The notes under the pieces: generated by a model
Databases searched by the model: none
Seen by the model: the letters and a program-made list of their open reading frames with translations, nothing else
What the model was told of the DNA's origin: nothing
Origin: Cercophora sp. LCS_1
Lineage: Eukaryota; Ascomycota; Sordariomycetes; Sordariales; Lasiosphaeriaceae
Reading direction: 5' to 3'
DNA: 64,000 bases
NCBI GenBank assembly: GCA_036250225.1
Contig: JAPZLL010000006.1
Coordinates: 496,001 to 560,000 of the forward strand
In this document: positions 1 to 9,609 of the stretch, one piece after another
Position numbering within the stretch: the stretch's first letter is position 1
Layout: each line of letters begins with the position of its first letter
Made by a program: the position numbers and the translations under genes

Positions 1-88
1 CTGGCCATTGCGTGACGCGACTCTGGGCCAAGGCCTCGTTAAGACTACCAAGCCTGCCTGTCACGTTGAACCGCGATGCGCCGCCCCC

Positions 89-452
89 CATCTTGGAAAC
101 ACACACGGGGAGGAGAAAGTGGTCCTAGCTATGGTGCTGCTAAGTGCTGTCAAGCTATGCAATTGAGGGCAGTCGAGATGAATCCGGTCCGGAAGCCGCC
201 TCCCGAGAGTATAAGGAGCGAGAGTGCGACGCTAACGTCGACGCCAGCAGCCTTCGACGTCTTCCTATGCCCTCGTCATCGGCGTAGCGTCGACTTCAAC
301 TTACCCCGCGCCTGCTGTCGGGGTATCGTCACCAGTGCTGAGGATGTTGGCGGTGCGGTCCTTGCTGCTGTGGACTTGAAGGCCAGGACGGCCCACGCGG
401 CGGCCGCGCGCGCCGCAGCAGTCGGTATCCCACCACAACCACCGCTTGGCCT
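89..452. repeat. Dispersed direct repeat, copy 1
   Basis: This stretch matches 2371-2736 closely over its whole length, in the same orientation. The differences seen on reading the two side by side are almost all transitions, and copy 1 carries the A/T form at most of them (for example ttAcc here against ttGcc, gtAgcgt against gtGgcgt). Several fit CpA to TpA change on one strand, which is the preference of repeat-induced point mutation (RIP). Both copies carry a short open frame, but no known protein domain is recognisable, so this is called a repeat and not a gene. Confidence 0.85.
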
Positions 453-936
453 CCGTCGGCGTCGAAGCGGAAGGACCCTATTCGAGGCTGGGGCACGCGA
501 GCCAGGGAATGGATGATGCTGCATAGGCCTCGAAACAGCCTCTGCTGGCGGCGTTGATCACCTCGATGCTTCTCCCATGTCTCCGAGAGCATACGTCCAG
601 TGTCAGGGCCGATGTATTCGAGCAAGGTGTAGGCCGCGGGCAGACGCAGGTGGCAGGCGGGGTGAGCGGTGTAGTGGGAGATAAAGCCTGGGAAGCCGAG
701 CAGGGCCGTCGGATGGTATGCTAAAAGCGAACGTACAACGGCATGCGCTCCTCGTGGGTAAACTGCGGGAAGCAAGTGTTAGCGGGGGAACGGAGACCAC
801 AAGCCTAGAGGAGCCCTACGCGCGTAGCGGTGGTCGGAAAAGCCGAAACCGTACAGGTGTGGTATTCGCACTTCAGGACACTGACTTTGCATCCATGCAT
901 CAGCGCCACACGACCATGTCATGCACCTGCATTTGA

Positions 937-949
937 GGGTTAGGGTTAG
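937..949 (+). repeat. Short interstitial TTAGGG-like tract
   Basis: The sequence gggttagggttag holds about two units of TTAGGG, the telomere repeat of filamentous fungi. It lies between the two copies of the direct repeat. Two units can arise by chance in 64 kb, so this is only weak support for a subtelomeric or healed-break origin. Confidence 0.4.
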
Positions 950-2370
950 CATCGTTTGTTTACTTTACCCCTGAGTACGCATGCTATGGACGCTTCTCCT
1001 CCTGCAACAACTTCGCTTCCGGGTTTGACCAATCAGCGGCCACCGTTTCAAGAGTCTCTCAACATATCCGCGCACTAATTAGAAGGGCGCGCAGCTGATC
1101 GGGCTGCAAGCTGTTCGCCCAAGGAAAAACCACACACACTCGCCTGGGCGTGCACTTTGCGTATTGACCGCCAGCACATGGGTGCTCCTCGCGCCAGCCC
1201 TCCAGGCGATGGAAGCGGAATCTGTGGGTGTTGAGTCTGCACTTCTTTGTCCATTTCTTTGGCACCTGAACCCTCCTTTTGCCACTAGCCCGGGTGTGAT
1301 TGGACGTTTCTTTGCCGCTCCTGTGGGTATTTGAACCCCTGAGTGCTTGCGCGCTATCCTGAACCCTTATCAACTTCGTCCTGCCCATGCACCACACCTC
1401 TCCAACTTCCTCATCGTAAGGTTGGACATGGGCAGCGCCATTCACACTCCCGCACCACGTCGCAAGCAGCGCTCTTGGAAAGTGAACCAAAGACTACCCA
1501 CGATCTCGTTAAGGAGACGGCATGCATGCCTCTTGTTACGTTCCGCCTTCTCATGCTTGGGTTCGCCCGTCTTTGAGTAATGCCAGTCTTCTGTCACTCT
1601 GAGGAGCTGAGAACCCATCTCAAGGTACCAGAGCCTCCACAAGGCCTTTCCTCCCCTTCGTCACTGCTTGCATCGTTTGTAGATCCTTTTTTTTGGTGTT
1701 TACGAAGCCATTTTTCGAATCGTTTTGCTAGACGCTTGGCGCGTCTTTTCAGATCCTCGTCATTCGCTATCGCGGCTGTCTCTTTCTGGTGACCCATCCA
1801 TGTCGTTGTGTTTGACAATTCGGACCCTGTCGCGCCCGATGCAAGTACGCCTGCAGCTTTCTCGGCAACGCTTTTTTTGCACGATGCACAAGGGCCGACG
1901 CTGGGCTTGGACCGACGCGCACTGCTCTGATTAGTAGTCGAATGAGGTATGTGGTCGTGTACTTACTCGGCGAGAACCCATTGCCTTTCCGGGAGAGAGT
2001 TTCTGAGCAACTTGTGGAGACAACTTTCCAGCTCCCCCAAAGTGATCCCATCGCTACACCGTGGCCGCGACAGACCTTAACATGCGTAGAACATCTTTCC
2101 TGGAGCTTCCGGGAGGGTGAAGGTAGCCACACGGAGTTCGACCCTCTCGAAATGTTCGCGAGATTCTAGAGTAAAGTTCAGGGTTTCTTCTTTCTCGCTA
2201 GGAATCGGAAGGCTGGGCTATCTCCCTCTCACCCCTCTCACCCCTACCGTGCCTGGCCCCATCCACGCGACGCAATCCGCGGCACCTGTCTGACCACGCC
2301 GCCTCGGAGATCGACGCCTTATTCCGCAGTTCCGCCTATTCGCCCTACACGACCCTCGGGCGCACACTGC

Positions 2371-2736
2371 CATTTAGGAAACACATCACGGGGATAAGAA
2401 GGTGGTCCTCGCCATAGTGCTGCTGAACGCTGTCGAGCTATGCAATCGAGGGGAGGTCGAGATGAATCCGGTCCGGAAGCCGCCTCCCGAGAGTATAAGG
2501 AGCGAGAGTGCGACGCTAACGTCGACGCCAGCGGCCTTCGACGTCTTCCCGTGCCCTCGTCATCGGCGTGGCGTCGACCTCAACTTGCCCCGCGCCTGCT
2601 GTCGGGGTATCGTCACCAGTGCTGAGGATGTTGGCGGCGCGGTCATTGCTGCTGTGGATTTGAAGGCCAGGACGGCCCACGCGGCGGCCGCGCGCGTCGC
2701 CGCAGTCGGTGTCCCACCACAACCACCGCTTGGCCT
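2371..2736. repeat. Dispersed direct repeat, copy 2
   Basis: This is the second copy of the repeat at 89-452, same orientation, about 2.3 kb downstream. It keeps the G/C form at most differing sites, so it looks like the less mutated copy. The flanks of the two copies do not match, and no target-site duplication or terminal repeat was seen. Confidence 0.85.
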
Positions 2737-3734
2737 TCCGGTGCCTTGCACCTGCTCGCACATTCGTGGTCCGCTCGGGTTGGTCGTAGCTCTAAGTCTT
2801 CGTGCTGTGTCAGGTTGGCCGTCGCGTCACACGACTGCGGTCCTCTACCCCGACTACTGGCCGCTAGCAACGTCAATGCTGGTTAGCGACTCGGTCGATT
2901 GGGAGGTACTTCTTGGCATCACCACGTCCTATCTTCGACGGACGGCTGTCTCGCCTACTACTTTACTCGCACGTGTCCCCGGTTTTGTCAACCCGACCAT
3001 GCTCACCTGGATAATAATTGTATCGGCCTGATAGGACGAAGATGACGGTCCGCGCCACCACACGTTCGAGGTCTTCATGCGCCCAAGCCTGTTCTCTACG
3101 TCATCATGGATGGCCACAGCCGCGTCCTGGACCCGCTGCACGTTCGGTTCAGGCAGCTACTCCGTCATTATGCCACGCCTCTCACTCAAGTCCGGAACAA
3201 GCTTGGTCGGAAGGGGTAGAGTTCTATCGTAGCAAGAATCAAGTGTCTGTCTCGGTGGTGGGTATCACCACTGAGACATTAGATAGAAGGATATGCCTTC
3301 ACGTTACTATCAGGAACTGAGCTCGCCAGCGTGTCATCATCCCTACCAGTCTCCATGCCCTCGGCAATAGGGATCCGGGGGTGGGGGGGATTGGGGGGTT
3401 TGCACGATCAATGCCTGTGGCGGTGGAAGGCGTAATATAGATTGTACACCTAGATAGAGCTAGTGAACTTCGGCGCAAGTGCTCCATGACCGGTGAGGAG
3501 GCGAGTTCTCCGGGCGACGGGCAGGCAGGCGAGTAGGGCGGGTAGAGGCTCAATAGCGTCGGTGACGGGGCCTTTTTAACTATTTGTTCAATTCCTCCTA
3601 CGTATTTATACTCACCTAGCTTTCTCACCATCATTCACCGGAACTTCAACCAACTCACCTAATCGTCATCATAATCAAATTCTCCCGCTGCTCACAGATC
3701 CCTGGCTGGTTACAGACAAATCTTGATCCAAAAA

Positions 3735-5201
3735 ATGCCAAATTCCCGTCGAAACGTGCAGAGTCTGACCTCGGGGGTCGGTGAAACGCATGAACCACCT
3801 ACCGACTTTCAATATATAGCTTATTGTCCTCCTTCCAACCTTTTGAAGCATGGAGATGACCCCCCTTTGGAATGCAGCTATTGCGAGGGCATTAGAGGCG
3901 GTATGTGACTCCTTCATCCTTGAGTTCGAAGTGTTATTTAACGTATTGTAGCCCAGTGCGCCGATGAATCGATTTGCCAAAACCGCGCGATGAGGTACGA
4001 ATGCCCTAACACATGTGGCCGCACAGCTCCCTGCACAAATCAGTGCTTCCGAAGACAAACGTATGCGTCTACTATTGTACGTGAAGCAGGGAAAAAGGGC
4101 CGTAGACTTTACGCCAAAACGGACATTCAAAAAGATTCTTTCGTTATTGAATACGTGGGCGAGGTCATCCCCTTAGCGAATGTTTCCCACCGAAAGGCCA
4201 AGTATAAGGCTGAAGGGCAAAGCCATCTTTACTTTTTGACACCGAACTCAGAGAGTCACCGCGACGGTCCCCCAAGGTGTGTCATTGCTGCCACTAAGGT
4301 AACGATTCGAGGTTTGTAAACCACTCTTGCAAACCTAACTGCTATGTCGAGGGGTGGCATGTTGGAGAGAGTGTCAGGATGGGTATTTTCGCCAATCAGT
4401 TTATATCTGAAGGCGAAGAATTAACGTTTGACCACAACTTCAACAACAGCATGGATGACTCAAATCAACCAGCTTGTTTATGCGACGCACCAAACTGCAG
4501 AGGGATTTTGGGCAGAGGCGGCAAAGAGGCGCGCTTGGAACTGAAACGAACCCGCTCAAAGCCAAAAGTCCCAAGGTCTACTTCAGTCCACACACCAGCA
4601 ACGTCTGCTCGGTTAGCATGTCCGTTCTCCCGAAGATATCCCCATGCGCGCCTATCGAAGACATGCTCGCACGGCTTCCCAGACTTCAGACACGTCAAGT
4701 ACGCATCCCTCTATGCTTGCTCAAGACGACCTATCACAGGGGCTAACCTGAAACTGCCGTAGGGAACATTTGAAGAATCATCACAAATGTGTCTGTTCCC
4801 GTTCTGGCCGATCTGCCGCGTGTCGAAACCAACTCCATCTCACGCCCGGCCAACAGACTAGTATCATCAACAGCCGCCAACGACGACAGGAGAAAGAACC
4901 GAGTGAACAATGGATTCGGATGTTCCAGCAAATGTTTCCTGGTACAACTAACGTCCCAGCGCCATACCTAATGCCGAGCACCGAACACCTTATCGATGAG
5001 ACTGAGGTAGGCGCCTTATTCGAGTTACTGATGGAAAAAGGAATGCTCGATAAGCTTGTGTCAAAGTTTGGATATCAGAAAGCCAAAGGTCACGAGAATG
5101 AAGTGAAGGAGACCCAATTAAGGCCAGTAAAAACAAGATGCTATTGGCAAAAAGGGGAGGTGCAGGAGATAAACGCTCATAAAGAGGGTGCTTTGGCCTG
5201 A
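3735..5201 (+). pseudogene. AWS-SET-postSET histone lysine methyltransferase, frameshifted
   Basis: The product would be a histone lysine methyltransferase of the AWS-bearing class (SETD2/ASH1/NSD type). Exons are 3735 to about 3900, then about 3952-4698, then 4763-5201; the second intron (4699-4762) has a CTAAC branch point. A cysteine-rich AWS region (CSYCEG, CQNR, CPNTCG, CTNQCF) precedes a SET domain (KKGRRLYA, FVIEYVGEV, RFVNHSCKPNC, GEELTFDHNFN) and a post-SET motif (CLCDAPNCRG). The frame is broken at about 4299: the ATK codons end in aag gt aac where aag ggt aac is expected, so RFVNHSCKPNC lies one base out of frame. This looks like a single-base deletion. The last 30 or so codons run antisense through the neighbouring DUF3435 gene, so the natural C-terminus may be lost. 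A further upstream exon is possible. Confidence 0.78.
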
Positions 5202-6135
5202 GTGTATTCCATTAGATTTCTAGACCGTTAGACCGCAGGATGTTCTTAACTTACTTCTTCGGGGTATCTTGCATGCCTTTAGCAAGATCCCTCTTAAAAC
5301 CCAACTTGATGTCTGGCTCTCCGTCTTTCCACCCAACCATGCAAAGCAAGTCCTATTCGAGAATTTAGCCCCGAAAGTGACCTATAATCGTCCTGTTCCT
5401 CATATTACCTGGCACTTCGACATGCAGATTTCCTGCAGCCTTGCGCTGGTGTAGCAGTGCATATTCAACAGGCAAGAGAGGAACACCCGGACTCCTTCAT
5501 GGACGTAGTTATGGTGGTCATTCTTCCAATGCTTCTGCTGCATATGTACATAATTCTCGATGGTCAAGAACGTGGGTTCTTTTTCCATAATCGAGAGAGG
5601 AATTTTAAACCTCAGTACATTTTGGATGTACTATCTCGTATTAGTCAAAACTATAAGGATATCCAACGATCACTAGCATACTTACAGGGCACATTGAGTC
5701 GTGGACTTCTTTGGGGATAGGTAGATTGGTCTCACGTCCCCACACCGACATGAATTTTCGAACCTTGTTCCGTATTGTTTTAACGGTAGGTCTGTTCAGT
5801 GTTTTATCTAGCCTCGCCGTAGTCGAGCGTGCGACACTCTCCGCAAAATGTTTCATTGTCTCTATGTTGCGTGGGTCGGAGCCAGGGAATCTTCTCTCGT
5901 ACCTATGAGTCATTAGTCCAGGTTCCCAAATGTGAATCTGTAATGGCAGAACTAACGCAGCCCATACGCTCATCATCTTTGCGTACCGCGGCTTAGAGCT
6001 TGGAGCGAGCTCTTTGTGGACAGGCTTATCATCGATGCCAGATTTATCCTCAGAGAGGCCATCTTGTATAGCTCTCTCGATCAGGTCGTCCGGGTCTTCA
6101 CCCTTTAGACCGCTTTTCTTGGGCTTGGGGTTCAT
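5105..6135 (-). pseudogene. Truncated DUF3435 (captain-type tyrosine recombinase) gene
   Basis: DUF3435 proteins are fungal tyrosine-recombinase relatives; some are the captains that mobilise Starship elements. Exons on the minus strand are 6135-5686, 5630-5409, 5352-5255 and 5197 to about 5105, with introns of 55, 56 and 57 nt that have clean donors, branch points and acceptors and keep the frame. Family features seen: GSDPRNIETMKHFAES, RPTVKTIRNKVRKFMSVW, a helix ending CYTSARLQEI where the family has a Y-T-x-x-R core, KDGEPDIKLGFKRDLAKGM, and HPLYERLSPAPPLFAN. Similarity stops right after FLLALI, near the SET gene's last exon. The frame runs on antisense for about 40 codons with no family likeness. 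The C-terminal recombinase part with the catalytic tyrosine is absent, so activity is not expected. The N-terminus (MNPKPKK) may also be altered. Confidence 0.78.
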
Positions 6136-6704
6136 ATTGTGAGAATTCGGGCTTGTTGATATTGTATATGAGATTGGAAGAGATGAGAGGTGTGTTTGAA
6201 GATGGGGAGGAGGTAGGGGAGAATGTTATAAGGGCCTGCCTGGGTGGCAGCAAAAATTACGTAACCCCTACCAACCCAAATAGCAGCAAGGAAATGTGGA
6301 AAAGGAATGCGAGGGTGCTCCTAGAAATCCTTTAGGCTACCCTGGTACTAGAATGTCTTCTAAATACAGTTATTTGACGAGCTTTAAAGGGTCTCAATGT
6401 ACGAAATACCCTTAATCTCCTAACGACGCCCACTAGCAAAGGCATCTCCTGAATATCCCCAGTATCAACGACTAGTAATAGATATAAGCATTCCCAAGCG
6501 GAAGGCTGGACGAATTGTCTATGAAGTTCTGGGTGGTGGCTATTGCGGGTGCGAATGTCCCAATTCTGGGCCCTTTGCTCGCACGGGACCATTTTTGGGC
6601 CCTTCGGCTAAAACTGCACCTTCTCGGAAGGCTGTGCTGTTCAATGGGCAGATATTAGCCGAAGCTGAGCCGGGGCTGATCTGGACTGATCAAACGTGAC
6701 GAAG
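6136..6704. other. Intergenic region upstream of membrane protein
   Basis: No coding sequence is supported. Short open frames on both strands have no recognisable domain. It may contain the lost 5' flank of the DUF3435 gene. Confidence 0.4.
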
Positions 6705-6716
6705 AGTCACGTGACT
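6705..6716. promoter_or_regulatory. Palindromic E-box agtcacgtgact
   Basis: This is a perfect 12-bp palindrome with a CACGTG core, 72 bp upstream of the membrane protein start codon. Such E-boxes bind bHLH dimers of the Cbf1, Pho4 or SREBP groups. A bHLH gene with a CACGTG-type basic region lies at 12.7 kb, but a link between the two is only a guess. Confidence 0.4.
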
Positions 6717-6787
6717 ATGAGCATCGGGCGGTCGTCGATTTTAGGGTGGTGAAACACCAACACCATGAGCCATCGTCGCTTTCTAGA

Positions 6788-8145
6788 ATGGCAGCAGACC
6801 ACAAACCCTCCACCAAGTCCTGGATGAAGCGGAATGCGGCAAGATGGTGCGTCGTGTTCGCTTATCCCGGCCTTTGGCGGTCGGAAGAGGTGCAACGAGC
6901 CCGGCGCTACAGCGGTTGGGCGCGCTTTCCGATTTACCTTGTGATTTTGCTCTTCAACTGGAGCGACTTTGGCATTTTTTTCGACCGCCGGCAAACTCCG
7001 AATACGCCGTTGCAGAACCTATTGGTTTTCGTCATGCTGATGAACGGGCTGTTTCCGGTTGTTGACGTTGGCACATCCTCGGTTCTTCGAAACACACACG
7101 TCAAACTCTGCCAGCCGTGGCAACGCCACCATCTCGGTATTCACGGCCTGTTGACGTTGCCCCTACTGTTCATTACAACAGGAATATTGGTACTGGTCCT
7201 AACGTTCCGTGTCCCAGAGCTCTGGCCGGAGCCGACAAATGGCTTCCAGACCCCTGTCGGGACGGTGGCTCCTGCCATGGTTCTTTTCATGTCCGTCTGC
7301 CAACTCTCTGCGCTTGGTATCCTCTTATTTCACCCGTCGCTTGGGCTTCCCGATGATTACGAACCGGTTGGGCGGAAAGATTCAATAGTCACTGCCTCAA
7401 GTCTCGAAACACCCACCGGGTTGCTGGCAAGCCGATTCTTGAAGCAGCAGGAGAGCACCGCTTCGAACGGCACGATTGCTACTTTCCATAATTCTACGGC
7501 AATACCTCCGCGACAGGAGGAACAAGCAAGCCATCAGACCGTGACGGTCGGTGGCCCAGATACCGCTTACACTCAAGCCCCACACCAAATGGACTTTTAT
7601 CCCTCGCTCAAGTCGTGGATTGCCCTCTCTTCTATCGAGCGAAACCATACAACACGGACTCTCGTCATGGTAGCAACGTTGGTGGACATAGTTGCCGGCT
7701 GGATGTACTTTGGGATCACGATTCAACTTCCCCATGGAACACAATCGTGTCCGAGGTGAGTGTACATATGGAGGGATGCCAGATGCCGCTAACAGATTGC
7801 GAAAGCTGGCGATGCATATACGCCGTGGCCCTGCCGGTTTTCGGGATCTTGATTACAGGTCTTATCACATTCATGGCATACCAGCGGACGCGGCCAATCT
7901 TACGGGCCCATGTACTCTTCGTTTTCTCCTTGATCTTAGCGTTCTTAGTGTTGAGTATCTATCTTGGAACTTTGCTCTTGAATGCTGCGGGAGATCCGGC
8001 TGTGGAGAAACTGGGGAGAAACTTTGAAGTCACTCTTCGCATTGTCGGTTTTCTCACAGCAGCCGCTCTGGGGCTCTTCATTGCGACCCCCATTGTGTTT
8101 GAAACGGCTCAAAGCTGGGGAGTACATATCTTTACCACCAGGTAG
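6788..8145 (+). CDS. Multi-pass membrane protein of unknown function
   Basis: Two exons, 6788-7755 and 7806-8145, encode about 435 residues. The 50-nt intron has a GTGAGT donor, GCTAAC branch point and AAG acceptor, and joins the frames at Arg-Ser-Trp-Arg. The first ATG gives MAADHKPSTKSW. I count about eight hydrophobic segments: four before residue 200, a polar, Ser/Thr-rich loop of roughly 100 residues, then four more ending in ATPIVF. The short C-terminal tail (SWGVHIFTTR) follows directly. I recognise no named family; transporter or receptor-like roles are both possible. The polar central loop between two four-helix halves is the most distinctive feature. A palindromic E-box sits just upstream. 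Confidence 0.75.
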
Positions 8146-8754
8146 AACCAGAAGGTTTTCTCTACCGCTCTTCCATCAACAGAAGAAAGAAAGTCCGTTC
8201 TCCCAAACATTCCAGTGCAGCAAGCTGCGAGTTGAACTGTTCTTGGGTCCCATAAAATTCTGGAAGCGGGGCTCAGGACGGCGCGGCGGTATTTCAGCGA
8301 CCATCAACGATCGGCACGCATATGTACCAAGGATGGTTTCCGCCCCATCGAGATTTTTCGACCAAACAGTAGCTTTGAGTTACCACCCTCAACAAATCCA
8401 CAACCAGTCTTACTCCATCCCGCGCCCGGCGGCACGCACCCAACCAGCTCTCTCCGACACATTTCACACGCGAGCTCAACTCAACAGGGAACTCCCCCCC
8501 TGGGCAGGAGCTTTCGAACAAGATTTCAGCAGTCTGGTCATTTCTCTCGTTTGAGTCCCCTGACCACCCCCGCCAAGGTGGATCCGCCAGTCGATGTTGC
8601 CTTCCCGCTATCACCACCTCCCGCCCCGTCCCTTCCCCCATCTTCGCCCTTCCCCTCCCTCTCCTCTCCCGTCTCTTGCCCCTTCCTCAGGACATCCCGT
8701 CCATGTCATTCGTGAAGGGAATTCCTTGCCTCTACTTCCAACAACAAACCACAA
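8146..8754. other. Intergenic region between membrane protein and tRNA
   Basis: No gene is supported. The 3' part is pyrimidine-rich (ccctccctctcctctcc near 8650). An open frame continues past the stop of the membrane protein in another phase, but it shows no domain. Confidence 0.45.
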
Positions 8755-8838
8755 GGCAGTGTGGTCGAGTGGTCTAAGGCGCTACATTTGGGATGTAGTC
8801 TTGGAAACAAGGCGCGGGTTCGAATCCTGCCGCTGTCA
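8755..8838 (+). tRNA. Class II tRNA, leucine-type body with TGG (Pro) anticodon
   Basis: The full cloverleaf can be drawn. The acceptor stem is ggcagtg with cgctgtc (two G-U pairs), followed by an A at the discriminator position. The D arm is tggtcgagtggtctaaggc, as in eukaryotic leucine tRNAs. The anticodon stem is ctaca/tgtag with loop tttggga, so positions 34-36 are TGG. There is a long variable arm with its own short stem (ttg-gaaa-caa), then a T arm gcggg-ttcgaat-cctgc. Long variable arm, D-arm sequence and A73 all point to leucine; cytosolic proline tRNAs are class I with short variable loops. Relative to a Leu TAG anticodon, only the middle base differs (A to G). It could be a pseudogene, a tRNA that inserts Leu at CCA codons, or an unusual proline tRNA. 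Confidence 0.8.
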
Positions 8839-8896
8839 CTTAGCCCACTGGTCGGTACTCCTGGTGCCAGCCAGTCGGTTAAGAATGCATACTTAA

Positions 8897-8952
8897 GACA
8901 GCGTCATACGCAGTAGAATTCCAAGGCCCGGGTTCGAATCCCGGCACTGCCA
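8897..8952 (+). pseudogene. Broken tRNA fragment (acceptor stem and T arm)
   Basis: It starts gacagcg, ends cactgcc plus A, and carries a strong T arm (ccggg-ttcgaat-cccgg). Only 24 nt lie between the 5' acceptor strand and the T arm, so D and anticodon arms are missing. Its own acceptor strands pair with two A-C mismatches. Each strand is instead the perfect complement of the opposite strand in the tRNA at 8755-8838, suggesting exchange between two neighbouring tRNA genes. Confidence 0.65.
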
Positions 8953-9609
8953 ATAGTTTTGCCCCTCGCCCTTCGATGATGGTACTGTGTTAGGTCCCGT
9001 TCTGGGTAAATATTGGGATGCTGAACAGGGGCGGTGGTAACACGGGCACAAAGAGGGAAGGCGAGCAGAGTACAATACTTGGGAGGGGACGGATGTGCGA
9101 TGTTAGGTATACAAAATGAGTACTTGTTCATTCATATCGTCTTGAAACTGGCAATCATTCTATTTCACAATGGGCGACATGACGGACGCGTTTCATCGTG
9201 GGTTGGTTGATGTCGGACTTCGGTTGCTGTGATCTATCAGGGGGTACACGTGACCCACCCTGCGAAGCCTAGAAGGATGCAACTGCGAGCGTGCATTTCT
9301 TCTGCGCACGCCGAAGTGGTGTGCTGTCACGATTAGTGTCATCGCGGTCAAGTTTTGGGCCATCTTCTGTTCTCCAAACCAATCGCGGTAGGACCGGCGT
9401 TTTGCTCGTCGCTAATGGGTGATAAAAGAGCACACACATTGTCCCAGATGATGCGCTCCGAGGGGCCGACTCAAGTGACGCGACGCGCAGCGCTCAATGT
9501 AACCCTCAATTCACCGTAAATAATGTTGTACCATATAGAATTGCTAGAATTGTGGAGGGAATGTCTGGAAATGCCATCTTGAATCCTATCAACTATAGGT
9601 TGCTTCCAG
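8953..9609. other. Intergenic region
   Basis: No gene or RNA is supported. It would hold the 3' flank of the exonuclease gene, which ends at 9610 on the minus strand. Confidence 0.5.

Larger units (their letters stand above)
1..3690. other. Repeat-rich, gene-poor left end
   Basis: Apart from the direct repeat and the telomere-like tract, no gene can be supported here. The minus strand at about 1594-1818 reads as a basic, Lys/Arg-rich then acidic frame that looks weakly coding-like, and 3070-3210 (+) has a frame ending in a tag stop with no recognisable domain. Both could be remnants of mobile elements. A near-perfect 11-nt inverted repeat around ggtat occurs at about 3251-3277. Confidence 0.5.

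Noticed and set aside
4299..4351. Intron in the SET gene
   Set aside because: Consensus-like ends and correct phase, but it would remove RFVNHSCKPNC, which is spelled out intact in the DNA; a one-base deletion is the better explanation.
8755..8952. One long tRNA with an intron spanning both units
   Set aside because: The first unit forms a complete cloverleaf by itself and the spacing of about 60 nt outside the anticodon loop does not fit a tRNA intron.
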